Below, in pieces: positions 46,945 through 57,052 of a DNA stretch of 59,101 nucleotides. Each line of letters starts with the position of its first letter. The first letter of the stretch is position 1. The notes under the pieces are model-generated. The model ran no database searches and was not told the origin of the DNA. It saw only the letters and a program-made list of their open reading frames with translations. Location of the stretch: contig CAISKQ010000057.1 of NCBI GenBank assembly GCA_903885965.1, forward strand, positions 1-59,101. Reading direction: 5' to 3'. The DNA comes from an uncultured bacterium (lineage in GTDB: Bacteria; Patescibacteriota; Minisyncoccia; Moranbacterales; GWC2-37-73). The position numbers and the translations under genes were made by a program.

Positions 46945-47304
46945 ATGCCAACAAAAACCAAAGTAAAAAAACCAACCAGATCAATCGCCAGCGAAAAAGC
47001 AAGTTCCACTAGAACAGGTTCCAGGGCCAGTCACAGTGATTGGAAAAATTTGGTCCAAGGATTTGTGGAAAATGTGTTTGAGCAGCTTAGTGATAATGTT
47101 TCGCAAAAAGTTCACGCTTGGATTAAGATGTTGAAGCGAAAAACCGTGGGTTCTATTTTGATAATTTTGGGTTTGATTTATTTGATTGTTGGCTTGGCGC
47201 AGTATGTGAATTCAATCTTGAGTCTGTTTTTGCCAGGATTAGGATATGCCATCATTGGAGTCTTGGTGATGCTAGTTGGTTATGTGCTGAGCAGTGACAA
47301 ATAG
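46945..47304 (+). CDS. Hypothetical membrane protein, two TM helices
   Basis: Basic N-terminus and two hydrophobic helices. Confidence 0.75.
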   Translation: MPTKTKVKKPTRSIASEKASSTRTGSRASHSDWKNLVQGFVENVFEQLSDNVSQKVHAWIKMLKRKTVGSILIILGLIYLIVGLAQYVNSILSLFLPGLGYAIIGVLVMLVGYVLSSDK

Positions 47305-47464
47305 TAAAAACAGTAATTTTTGTCTAGCAAAAAAAGAATACCTACTTGCTGAGTGGGAATAAGATTTAAGTAATTTAATTAATTAATATAAATCACAAAT
47401 CTTACGCAAATTAATTCGCGAATATTCGCAAATTTGTTGGTAATTGATTTGGGACAAAATTCAC

Positions 47465-47722
47465 ATGAATAAACAACAAGTTAAAAAAGTTGCAACCAAA
47501 ACAGTGAAAAAGGCTCAAGCAACTGGAGCTGAGTTTGAAAGAGTTGCCAAAAAAGAATACGAAAAAATTAAAAAACAAATGGACGCCACCGCCAAGAAAG
47601 TTGAAGGTTTCATCAAAAAGAATCCAGAAAAAACGGCGGCAATTTCTGCTGGCATCGGCATGGCACTTGGCACAATCGCTGGCATTTTGGCTTCAGGTGG
47701 AAAGAAGAAGAAAAAGAAATAA
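47465..47722 (+). CDS. Lys-rich small protein with C-terminal TM (YtxH/DUF883-like); ORF track start 47444
   Basis: MNKQQVKKVATKTVKKAQ...KNPEKTAAISAGIGMALGTIAGILASGGKKKKKK. Confidence 0.7.
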   Translation: MNKQQVKKVATKTVKKAQATGAEFERVAKKEYEKIKKQMDATAKKVEGFIKKNPEKTAAISAGIGMALGTIAGILASGGKKKKKK

Positions 47723-47777
47723 CGAAACAGCTTTTAGCTTCGTTAGCTTATAGCTTTTAGGAAATATAAAAATGTTT

Positions 47778-47816
47778 TTGAAAAGGTCGGGATTTGGTTC
47801 TCGGCCTTTTTTTGTT
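47778..47816 (+). terminator. Hairpin terminator
   Basis: AAAAGGTCGGGATTTGGTTCTCGGCCTTTTTTT. Confidence 0.75.
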
Positions 47817-47841
47817 GGATAAAAGTCGGAAAATCAATTTG

Positions 47842-48102
47842 TTGACACTTTTTCCAATCTATGTTAACTTATTTATATATTCAAGATTTAGGATAGAACT
47901 TCCAAATTTTATGCACTGCTCAAGGGTGAAAACAGTGCACAACTTTTTGTCAAAATAAAGCCGTTAAAAGCTTTATTAGACGCATAATTCTCAAGCTCAA
48001 ACTGAGAATGACAAACATAATTAGCCAAATTAAATAGCCTTAATTTTAAACTCATTTCGGCTCTTTGTTTTTTGTTTTAATTTCAAAAAATAAAGAGAAC
48101 TG
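47842..48102 (+). promoter_or_regulatory. rpoB promoter and structured leader
   Basis: TTGACA (47842-47847)-N17-TAACTT; hairpins TGCACTG..CAGTGCA and ATTCTCA..TGAGAAT; duplicated at 19962. Confidence 0.8.
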
Positions 48103-51100
48103 ATGAGCGTTGTTTTTATGGTCAATGAAAAGAAAGCCCTGAAAGTGAAGGACTCCTATGGAGCATCTTCATCGCTGAGTCGAAGAAAGTTTTTCAAAAA
48201 GCAATTGGTAGTGTCGCTACCAAACTTAATTGAAGGTCAAATTGATGCGTATCAATGGTTTTTGAAGAAAGGTCTTCGCGAACTGTTCGACGAAATCAAT
48301 CCAATTAATGATTTCACAGGAAAAGATCTTGAACTTTCCCTGACTGACTATTATTTGGATGAGCCGAAAACTTCTGAGCTTACCGCTAAAAGCAAAAACA
48401 TCTCATATGAAGCGCCTCTTCGAGCAAAGGCGCGTTTAGTGATAAAGAAAACCGGAGAAATCAAAGAACAAGAAATTTATCTTGGAGATTTTCCTGTGAT
48501 GACTGAGCGAGGAACTTTTGTGATTAATGGAGTTGAGCGTGTTGTTGTTTCTCAACTTATTCGATCTTCAGGAGTTTTCTTCACGATGGAATATCAGAAA
48601 GGTAAGAAGCTTTTCGGAGCTAAACTTATTCCGAATCGTGGAGCTTGGATTGAAATTGACACAGACTTGACTGGTGTGCTGAATGTCCGCATTGATCGCA
48701 AGCGAAAAATTCCCGTAACTTCATTGTTGCGAGCTTTTGGCATGCAAAAAGATGAAGAAATTTTGGCAGCCTTTGATGGCGCTGATAATGGAGAAGTGAA
48801 TTTCATCAATGAAACATTGGCAAAAGATATTACTAAAAATCAAGGAGAAGGGTATAAAGAAATCTATAAGAGAATTCGTCCAGGAGATTTGGCAACTGAG
48901 GAAAACGCCAAGCAACTTGTTAATGGAATGTTTTTCAATTTCGAAAAATATGATTTTGGTAGCGTTGGACGTTATCGTTTGAATCAACGTTTGATGGTAG
49001 ACCGTGAGGACAACGAAGAAAACAGGGTGCTTTTGATGGAAGACTTGCTTTTGATTATCAAAGAAATTATCCGACTTAATAATGATCCTCAAGCAATGGC
49101 TGATGATATCGATCATCTTGGAAACAGAAGAGTTAGAGGAGTTGGAGAATTAGTTCAAAACAAACTTCGTATTGGTATGTCACGTATGGCTCGAAATATC
49201 AAAGACCGTATGAGTACTTGCGATGTTGAAACTGTGGTTCCTGGACAACTTATCAACTCTCGACCGGTCGCTGCTGCGATTAAAGAATTTTTCTCAAGTT
49301 CGCAGCTTTCTCAATTCATGGATCAGGTGAATCCTTTGGCCGAACTTGAACACAAACGTCGTCTTTCAGCGATGGGACCAGGAGGACTCACGCGAGAACG
49401 AGCTGGGTTTGAAGTTCGAGATGTTCATCATTCTCACTATGGACGAATTTGTCCGATTGAGACGCCTGAAGGTCCAAATATTGGTTTGGTAGGACACATG
49501 GCTTCATATGCCCGAATCAATGATTTCGGATTTTTGGAAACACCCTATATTAAAATTGAAAAAGAAGTTCCTGCAACTTTGGAAGGTCTAGTGAATAGGA
49601 TTTTAAATGAGGACATTGCTGGTGTTGGAAAAGTTTGGGACAAAATTGATGAAACACTTGCCGGCAAGATTATCAAGTCAGGAAAAAAGATTGTTCAAAT
49701 CAAACCACATATTTCAAATGAGATTGAATATGTTAACGCAACTGTTGAAGATCGACAAGTCATTACACATGCACGTGTAGCGACTGATGAAAACCGAAAT
49801 ATTGTTGACAAAATGGTGGAAGCTCGCGTGAAAGGACATCCTGAAATGATTGAGGCTGAAAAAGTTGACCTCATTGATGTTTCTGCCAAGCAATGTATTT
49901 CGATTGCAACATCACTTATCCCATTTTTGGAACATGATGATGCTAACCGAGCTTTGATGGGTTCAAATATGCAACGTCAAGCTGTGCCTTGTATCGTGCC
50001 GCAAGCTCCTTTCGTGGGGACTGGAATCGAAGACAAAGCCGCTGCTGATTCAGGACAAGTTGTGTTGGCTGCCAATGACGGAGAAGTTGTTGAAGTTGAT
50101 GCTGCACATATCGTAGTTAAGGAAGTTGCGCCAGCTGGTGCTAAAAAGGAGAATTTCAAGCGAGAATATCGTTTGCAGAGTTTCGTGAAATCAAATGCGT
50201 TTACCAGCATGAGTCAAATTCCACGTGTGGAAAAAGGTGAAATTGTTAAAAAGGGACAATTGTTGGCTGATGGAGCTGCAACTGAACACGGCGAATTGGC
50301 TTTGGGACAAAATCCACTAGTAGCCTTTATTCCTTGGGATGGATATAACTTTGAAGATGCTATTATTCTTTCAGAAAGATTATTGCGTGAAGATTGGTAT
50401 AGTTCAATTCATATCGAAGATTTTGCGATTGATATTCGCGACACTAAACTCGGAGCCGAAGTTGTGACTCGAGATATTCCAAATATCGGAGAAGAAAGAT
50501 TGAAAAATTTGGATGAAACCGGAATCATTCGTATCGGAGCTGAAATTTCTTCAGGCGACATCTTGGTTGGAAAAATTACTCCGAAAGGAGAAGGAGATTT
50601 GACTCCGGAAGAAAGATTGCTGCGCGCTATCTTTGGTGAAAAATCCAAAGACGTGAAAGACTCTTCGCTTTATTTGCCACATGGTGAACACGGAAAAGTT
50701 GTAGACATTAAAATTCTTTCCAGAGAACAAGGCGACAAGCTTTCAACTGGGGTTATTAAGCAAATTCAAGTTTCAATTGCTCAGCTTCGAAAGGTTTCTG
50801 TTGGAGACAAATTGGCAGGGCGTCATGGAAACAAAGGTGTAATCTCAAGGATTGCGCCAGTTGAAGACATGCCATATCTGCCAGATGGTACGCCGGTGGA
50901 TGTGATTTTAAATCCATTGGGTGTGGCCTCTCGTATGAATATTGGTCAAATTTTGGAAACTCATCTTGGTTGGGCAGCGCTTAAGCTTGGATACAAGGCA
51001 GCAACTCCTGCCCTGGATGGTATGACCGAAGAAGACATTAAAATAGAACTTAAAAAAGCGGGTCTTCCTGAGAGTGGGAAAATTAGATTGATTGATGGAA

Positions 51101-51558
51101 AAACTGGAGAAAGTTTTGATAATGAAACAACTGTTGGTGTGATGTATGTGATGAAGTTGAACCATTTAGTGGAAGACAAGTTGCACATGCGATCAATCGG
51201 ACCGTACTCATTGATTACGCAACAGCCGCTTGGAGGAAAAGCGCAGTTTGGAGGTCAGCGTTTTGGAGAGATGGAAGTGTGGGCGCTAGAAGGATATGGC
51301 GCCGCTTACACCTTGCAAGAAATGCTCACCATCAAATCTGATGATGTACTTGGACGCTCAAAAGCGTATGAATCTATTATTAAAGGAGAAAAAATCAAAA
51401 GCCCAAACATTCCAGCTTCATTCCATGTGCTCGTGAATGAACTTAAAGGACTTTGTTTGGATGTCGAACTTGTTGATTCAAAAATGAAAGAAGATGATGG
51501 TTTGGATGATGAACTCGGTGGCTATGAAAAGACCGAGGAAGATGTTGACCAGCTTTAA
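48103..51558 (+). CDS. rpoB: DNA-directed RNA polymerase subunit beta
   Basis: SSSQLSQFMDQVNPLAELEHKRRLSAMGPGGLTRERAGFEVRDVHHSHYGRICPIETPEGPNIGL. Confidence 0.99.
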   Translation: MSVVFMVNEKKALKVKDSYGASSSLSRRKFFKKQLVVSLPNLIEGQIDAYQWFLKKGLRELFDEINPINDFTGKDLELSLTDYYLDEPKTSELTAKSKNISYEAPLRAKARLVIKKTGEIKEQEIYLGDFPVMTERGTFVINGVERVVVSQLIRSSGVFFTMEYQKGKKLFGAKLIPNRGAWIEIDTDLTGVLNVRIDRKRKIPVTSLLRAFGMQKDEEILAAFDGADNGEVNFINETLAKDITKNQGEGYKEIYKRIRPGDLATEENAKQLVNGMFFNFEKYDFGSVGRYRLNQRLMVDREDNEENRVLLMEDLLLIIKEIIRLNNDPQAMADDIDHLGNRRVRGVGELVQNKLRIGMSRMARNIKDRMSTCDVETVVPGQLINSRPVAAAIKEFFSSSQLSQFMDQVNPLAELEHKRRLSAMGPGGLTRERAGFEVRDVHHSHYGRICPIETPEGPNIGLVGHMASYARINDFGFLETPYIKIEKEVPATLEGLVNRILNEDIAGVGKVWDKIDETLAGKIIKSGKKIVQIKPHISNEIEYVNATVEDRQVITHARVATDENRNIVDKMVEARVKGHPEMIEAEKVDLIDVSAKQCISIATSLIPFLEHDDANRALMGSNMQRQAVPCIVPQAPFVGTGIEDKAAADSGQVVLAANDGEVVEVDAAHIVVKEVAPAGAKKENFKREYRLQSFVKSNAFTSMSQIPRVEKGEIVKKGQLLADGAATEHGELALGQNPLVAFIPWDGYNFEDAIILSERLLREDWYSSIHIEDFAIDIRDTKLGAEVVTRDIPNIGEERLKNLDETGIIRIGAEISSGDILVGKITPKGEGDLTPEERLLRAIFGEKSKDVKDSSLYLPHGEHGKVVDIKILSREQGDKLSTGVIKQIQVSIAQLRKVSVGDKLAGRHGNKGVISRIAPVEDMPYLPDGTPVDVILNPLGVASRMNIGQILETHLGWAALKLGYKAATPALDGMTEEDIKIELKKAGLPESGKIRLIDGKTGESFDNETTVGVMYVMKLNHLVEDKLHMRSIGPYSLITQQPLGGKAQFGGQRFGEMEVWALEGYGAAYTLQEMLTIKSDDVLGRSKAYESIIKGEKIKSPNIPASFHVLVNELKGLCLDVELVDSKMKEDDGLDDELGGYEKTEEDVDQL

Positions 51559-51595
51559 TTTAACTTTCATAACAAGCTTCTTATAAAAAAATTCT

Positions 51596-54500
51596 ATGGA
51601 AAATATTACAAAAGTGAGTGATTTCAATAGTGTTCGTCTGCGACTTGCAAGTCCAGATTCCATTATGAATTGGTCTCATGGTGAAGTTACCAAACCAGAA
51701 ACTATCAACTATCGAACTCAACGTTATGAAAAAGACGGTTTGTTTTGTGAAAAGATTTTTGGACCTTCAAAGGATTGGGAATGTTATTGTGGAAAATACA
51801 AACGTATTCGATATAAGGGAATAGTTTGCGACAAATGTGGCGTGGAAGTTACTCGCTCAATTGTCAGAAGAGAACGCATGGGCCATATCAAACTGGCTGT
51901 GCCCGTTTCACATATTTGGTTTTTGCGCGGCGTGCCTTCAAAGATTGGTCTAGCGCTTGGAGTTGGCGTGCAAGATATGGAAAAGGTTATCTATTTTTCT
52001 GCTTACATTGTCAAAGATGTTAATGAAGAAGTTCGAGATCGAGTGCTTGATCAACTTGATCAAGAATACAAAGCCAAGCAAAAAGAAATCAAATCCGGCA
52101 GCACTGAAAATGATCGCGGAGTTGAAAAAATGTTAGATGAGCTCAAGGATCAATATAAGGGGGTTAAAGATGATTTGAAAAATCTTAAACCGATGCAGAT
52201 TCTTTCTGAATTGGAATATTTCAATCTCTCAACTCGTTATGGTCAAGTTTTTTCAGCTGGAATCGGAGCTGAAGCAGTTCGCAATGTTCTTGAAAATATG
52301 GACATTGAGAACATGATTAAAAAAATCAAGAAAGAACTCGAGAGCGAAGATACAACCGACAAAAAGAAATTATTCAAGCGAATGAAACTTTTTCAAGGAT
52401 TCAAGAAGGCTAAACTTCAGCTTGAATGGATGCTGCCTACTGCTATTCCAGTTATTCCACCTGATCTTCGCCCGATGGTTGCACTTGATGGAGGACGCTT
52501 TGCAACTTCAGATTTGAACGATCTTTATCGTCGTATCATTAACCGAAACAATCGTTTGCGAAAATTGATTGACCTTGGTGCTCCTGAGGTTATCACGCGA
52601 AATGAAAAGCGTATGTTGCAAGAGGCAGTTGATGCTTTGTTTGACAATAGTGCTCGCAAAGGACAGTCATCTGTAGCTGCTTCAACCGGACAACGAAGGC
52701 CACTTCGTTCATTGGCTGATGCGCTTAAAGGAAAGCAAGGACGTTTCCGACAGAATTTGTTGGGAAAACGTGTGGATTATTCAGGGCGATCTGTAATTGT
52801 GGTTGGACCGCAACTTAAACTTCACCAAGCGGGGCTTCCAAAGAAAATGGCGCTAGAACTTTTCAAACCGTTTATCATCAATAAGTTGATTGAAAAAGAA
52901 TATGCTCACAATGTGCGAACTGCTGGTCGAATGGTTGACGCTGAAGCAACTGAAGCCTATGAAATTTTGGACGAAATCATCGAACATCACTTCGTGCTTT
53001 TGAATCGCGCGCCGACTCTTCATCGTTTATCTATTCAAGCTTTCCAACCCGTGTTGATTGAAGGAAAAGCTATTCAAGTTCATCCGATGGTTTGCGCCGC
53101 TTTTAACGCTGATTTCGATGGAGACCAGATGGCCGTACATGTGCCACTAACTGATCAAGCTCGGCAGGAAAGTGCAAATATTATGCTTTCATCAAAGAAC
53201 TTGCTCAAACCTGCTTCTGGAGCTCCGATTGCGGTTCCTTCTAAGGACATCGTGTTGGGAATTTATTTCATCACTCACATTAAAGCTGGGGTGAAAGGCG
53301 AGGGCAAGATTTTTGCTTCTGATGAAGAAGCACTGTTGGCTTATCAATTGGATCATGTTGCTGTTAATGCAAAAATCAAAGTTGATATCAATGGGATTGT
53401 GGAAACTTCAGTTGGAAGAATCATGCTTAATGATATTTTGCCTGAGGACTTGCGCTTTGTGAATGAAGAGCTGACCAAAAAAGAAGTTGAAGAATTGGTG
53501 GCTCAAATTTTGCGAACCAGGGGACAGGAAGAAACTGCAGCTTTCATTGATCGCATCAAAGCGCTTGGTTTCAAGATGGCCAGCAAGTCCGGAATTAGTT
53601 GGGGCATGGATGACTTGAAAATGCCACCAGAAAAAGCAGCTGCAATGACCAAGGCTGAAGAAGAAGTTTTGGTAATCAATGGACAATATGGCATGGGACT
53701 TTTGACAGAAGAAGAAAGAAAGTATCGTGTGATTGAAATTTGGAACCGGACTAAAAATACTATCGCTGATGCAGTGAAAGCCTCAATGGATAAAGAAGGG
53801 TCTGTATACACCATGGTTCATTCAAAGGCTAGAGGTAGTGAATCAGTAGTTGTGCAGATGATGGGTATGAAGGGACTTGTGGCTGGACCGACTGGAGAAA
53901 CGATTGAATTGCCAGTAAAAAGTTCATTCAAAGAAGGATTTAACGTTTTGGAATATTTCATTTCAACTCATGGAGCTCGAAAAGGTATGGCTGACACCGC
54001 TCTTCGAACAGCTACTGCTGGATATTTGACCAGAAGACTCGTGGATGTTTCACAGGACATTATTGTTCGTGAAGAGAATTGTGGAGACAGCGAAGGAACT
54101 TTCCTTCATCGCCAAGATTCAGATAGAATCGGTCAGAGTTTTGCAGTGCGAGTTGAAGGCCGCGTGGTTGTTGACGACGTGCTTGATCCGAAGACAGGCG
54201 AAGTCTTAGTCAAGGCTGGAACATTAGCAACCAAAGAAGAAGGCATTGCTGTTGAAAAAGCGCAAGTTGAAAAAGTCAAAATTCGCAGCGTGGTGGCTTG
54301 CAAAAGCAAACGCGGAATTTGCAAAACTTGTTATGGAATCGACCTTGGTCGCAGCGAATTGGTGGCAATTGGCCAGGCTGTCGGAGTTGTTGCAGCTCAA
54401 GCTATTGGTGAACCTGGAACGCAGCTAACTATGCGTACTTTCCATACCGGAGGTGTAGCTGGAACTGACATTACCCAAGGTTTGCCTCGTGTGGAAGAAA

Positions 54501-55168
54501 TTTTTGAATGTCGACCTCCAAAGGGTGAAGCTATCATCGCCGAAGTGGATGGAAAATTGATCGACGTTGTCACTGAAAACAAAAAAACAGTGACCTTGAA
54601 AATCGAAACTGCCGAAGGTGAAATCAAGGAATACGCTGTGCCGATTGAATCAACTTTGGTTGTTTCCAAAGGACAACTCATTGGCAAGGGAACACGCTTT
54701 AATGAAGGTCACATCGATTTGAAAAAACTTTTCGAAACCATGGGCCAAGAAGCTTTGCAGCGCTATATCATTGGAGAAATCCAAGAAATTTATGCCGCGC
54801 AAGGTGAAGGTATCAATGATAAGCACGTGGAAGTCATCATTCGTCAAATGCTTTCTCGCTTTAAAGTTTTGGAAGCTGGTGACACTGATTTACTGCCTGG
54901 TGACATTGTGGAGCGCGATCAATTCAATGAATCCAATGAGGAAGTTAAAGCTACCAAGGGCGAGCAAGCCACTGGTGAGCCGCTCGTTATGGGAATCACG
55001 AAAGTTGCGCTTTCAACCGAATCTTTCCTTTCAGCTGCTTCTTTCCAAGAAACTGCTCGTGTTTTGATTAACGCTGCGGTGACTGGCAAAGATGATCGTC
55101 TGCGAGGACTCAAAGAAAACGTGATTATCGGACGCCTCATTCCTGCGGGAACAGGATACCGAAAATAA
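51596..55168 (+). CDS. rpoC: DNA-directed RNA polymerase subunit beta'
   Basis: CYCGKYKRIRYKGIVCDKCGVEVT zinc site, NADFDGDQMAVHVPL. Confidence 0.99.
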   Translation: MENITKVSDFNSVRLRLASPDSIMNWSHGEVTKPETINYRTQRYEKDGLFCEKIFGPSKDWECYCGKYKRIRYKGIVCDKCGVEVTRSIVRRERMGHIKLAVPVSHIWFLRGVPSKIGLALGVGVQDMEKVIYFSAYIVKDVNEEVRDRVLDQLDQEYKAKQKEIKSGSTENDRGVEKMLDELKDQYKGVKDDLKNLKPMQILSELEYFNLSTRYGQVFSAGIGAEAVRNVLENMDIENMIKKIKKELESEDTTDKKKLFKRMKLFQGFKKAKLQLEWMLPTAIPVIPPDLRPMVALDGGRFATSDLNDLYRRIINRNNRLRKLIDLGAPEVITRNEKRMLQEAVDALFDNSARKGQSSVAASTGQRRPLRSLADALKGKQGRFRQNLLGKRVDYSGRSVIVVGPQLKLHQAGLPKKMALELFKPFIINKLIEKEYAHNVRTAGRMVDAEATEAYEILDEIIEHHFVLLNRAPTLHRLSIQAFQPVLIEGKAIQVHPMVCAAFNADFDGDQMAVHVPLTDQARQESANIMLSSKNLLKPASGAPIAVPSKDIVLGIYFITHIKAGVKGEGKIFASDEEALLAYQLDHVAVNAKIKVDINGIVETSVGRIMLNDILPEDLRFVNEELTKKEVEELVAQILRTRGQEETAAFIDRIKALGFKMASKSGISWGMDDLKMPPEKAAAMTKAEEEVLVINGQYGMGLLTEEERKYRVIEIWNRTKNTIADAVKASMDKEGSVYTMVHSKARGSESVVVQMMGMKGLVAGPTGETIELPVKSSFKEGFNVLEYFISTHGARKGMADTALRTATAGYLTRRLVDVSQDIIVREENCGDSEGTFLHRQDSDRIGQSFAVRVEGRVVVDDVLDPKTGEVLVKAGTLATKEEGIAVEKAQVEKVKIRSVVACKSKRGICKTCYGIDLGRSELVAIGQAVGVVAAQAIGEPGTQLTMRTFHTGGVAGTDITQGLPRVEEIFECRPPKGEAIIAEVDGKLIDVVTENKKTVTLKIETAEGEIKEYAVPIESTLVVSKGQLIGKGTRFNEGHIDLKKLFETMGQEALQRYIIGEIQEIYAAQGEGINDKHVEVIIRQMLSRFKVLEAGDTDLLPGDIVERDQFNESNEEVKATKGEQATGEPLVMGITKVALSTESFLSAASFQETARVLINAAVTGKDDRLRGLKENVIIGRLIPAGTGYRK

Positions 55169-55263
55169 GCTTTCTCTACGAATTACGAACTAATACGAAT
55201 GTACGAATTTTGGAAAAGACGCATTTGATATTAGATTCTTAATTTAAAATTTATCAGGGTTTA

Positions 55264-55322
55264 TCCCGTGAAATTGTTTTACCTTAGTAAAACACCTGCC
55301 ATAGCAGGATTTCACTGTGGGA
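55264..55322. repeat. Three-way-junction palindromic structure downstream of rpoC
   Basis: TCCC.GTGAAAT / ATTTCAC.tgt.GGGA closing stem around hairpins GTTTTAC-ctta-GTAAAAC and CCTGC-cata-GCAGG. Confidence 0.65.
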
Positions 55323-55331
55323 GTATGGAAC

Positions 55332-55364
55332 AAGAAACGACTCACTTTGGTGGGGCGTTTTTTG
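55332..55364 (+). terminator. Probable rpoBC terminator
   Basis: AAACGACTCACTTTGGTGGGGCGTTTTTTG. Confidence 0.7.
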
Positions 55365-55549
55365 TTGTTTGATATTTTGTTGAGATTTACATATATTATA
55401 AGAATGTTAATATGGAAGGAGAATTGAAATTGATATTAAATTAAAGATAAATAACCTAGCGAGTTATTCTGATAAATAGCAAATATTTTTCTATTTGTAT
55501 AAAATATAAATCAAAAATTATTAACATCAAAAAGGTATTCCAATATGCT

Positions 55550-56226
55550 TTGCTGTTAACCCAATATGCTCTGTTGTTAACCATTGTAGTGTTCTTTAGT
55601 GCACAAATAGAAGAGTCTAGCCTTATTGATTACATACTTAAAAATTACATACATTGCTCCATGCGTTCATCTCTTTTTAATAGGTTATCTTTGACTAGTA
55701 TTTTACCTATTTTGGGCGTTGTTTGTCTGTTTGTTATTAGAATCTTAAAAAGTATTTTTTCAAGAAATCAACAGGAGACTAATTTTGAAAATAGTCTATT
55801 TTATATCTTCGAAGATAGTTTGCTGAAATTTTCATCAGGATTCTTTTTTTGGTCAGCTTTATTTGGCCATTTTCTATGATGTTTGTAAAAAATGATGGAA
55901 CGTGGCTTATTTGGCTGCCTTTTGTCTTTATTTCTGGGTTTGTCTTTGCCACTATTTATTCAATAATAAAAGCGTTTATTTTTAGACGAAAACAAGCATT
56001 ACTCGGAATAGGGCAGAAGACAGCAGCGTGGGATGTTATTTTTATTGTTTTAATTTCAGCTTTCGTGATTGCCCCACAGATCGTTATTGCTGTGATTATA
56101 TTGCAGTCATACGATAGCTGTAAGAAACAGCCCGTGTCTAAACAAAATGTGAGAGTGCAGAATTCAGCAGAAAAAAAAGTAACCGCGTCGTCAGATGTCG
56201 TATCTTTGTCTAGCAATCATAACTAA
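55550..56226 (+). pseudogene. Hypothetical multi-TM protein split by a frameshift (ORFs 55550-55879 and 55849-56226)
   Basis: Overlapping ORFs meet at a T7 run (55854-55860); the second frame continues a hydrophobic protein without its own start context. Confidence 0.55.
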
Positions 56227-56568
56227 AGCAAATCAGCGCCAGACTGTTGCGCTATATTTTGATAAAAATGAATCACAAGAAAAGATTAGCTCATACGCAA
56301 TGCATGGTTCCAACCAAAGACTATCTCTGAATTTTTACGAGCTTGTTTGCTTTTTAGACCATTATGAACGACAGTGAATACTGAGCGATTGGCTATAACT
56401 CCTAGCCAAGAGTGTGTCCTAAAAAGTAAACAAGGGAAGTAAAAATTTCTAACTTAGCTTCCAAGAACCATAAATTGCGTATGACCCAAAAGATTAGCAG
56501 TTTTGGAAATGAAATTAAAAAAAATAAGTGGCGTTACTGCAGTCACAATAAAAACAAAAGATGAAGTG

Positions 56569-57000
56569 TTACAAGATTTTAAGAAACCCAAAATGTTTGA
56601 GGGCTGGGAGAATGTTGGGGGCCAGTTCTTCATGGGCAAGTTTTGCTAGCGGAATCCATTTCCACTTCCTGATGTCAGCACCAGGGGAAATTTCACCAAT
56701 TCTTTTAGCGAGATAGTGTGCCAAAATGACATCGCAGTCGCCGTCTTCATTTTGCTTGAAAGTGTGCATGAGAAAAGGAGTTGAATTCAAAATTTCAATT
56801 TCAATTCCCATTTCTTCTTTGGCTTTTCTTTTGGCAGTTTCAATAAGAGTTGTTTCTTTGTTTTCAACTCTGCCGCCGCAAAATTTCCAGAAAGGCGTGT
56901 CACCGTGCTGGTCTAGTAAAACTTTGTTATCTTCAACAATAACTGGCCCCGAGGCAATGATTATTTTTGGCATATAGTTTTCATTTAAACATTTAAGCAT
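56569..57000 (-). CDS. NUDIX hydrolase
   Basis: FCGGRVENKETTLIETAKRKAKEEMGIEIE Nudix box-like motif. Confidence 0.9.
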   Translation of the reverse strand: MLKCLNENYMPKIIIASGPVIVEDNKVLLDQHGDTPFWKFCGGRVENKETTLIETAKRKAKEEMGIEIEILNSTPFLMHTFKQNEDGDCDVILAHYLAKRIGEISPGADIRKWKWIPLAKLAHEELAPNILPALKHFGFLKIL

Positions 57001-57052
57001 CTAAACATTCAAAAAATTAGAACACTTAGAACAATTAGAACAATTATAACAG

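Noticed and set aside
48594-55140. Many minus-strand ORFs within rpoB/rpoC
   Set aside because: Fully overlapped by strongly supported essential genes; no independent motifs.
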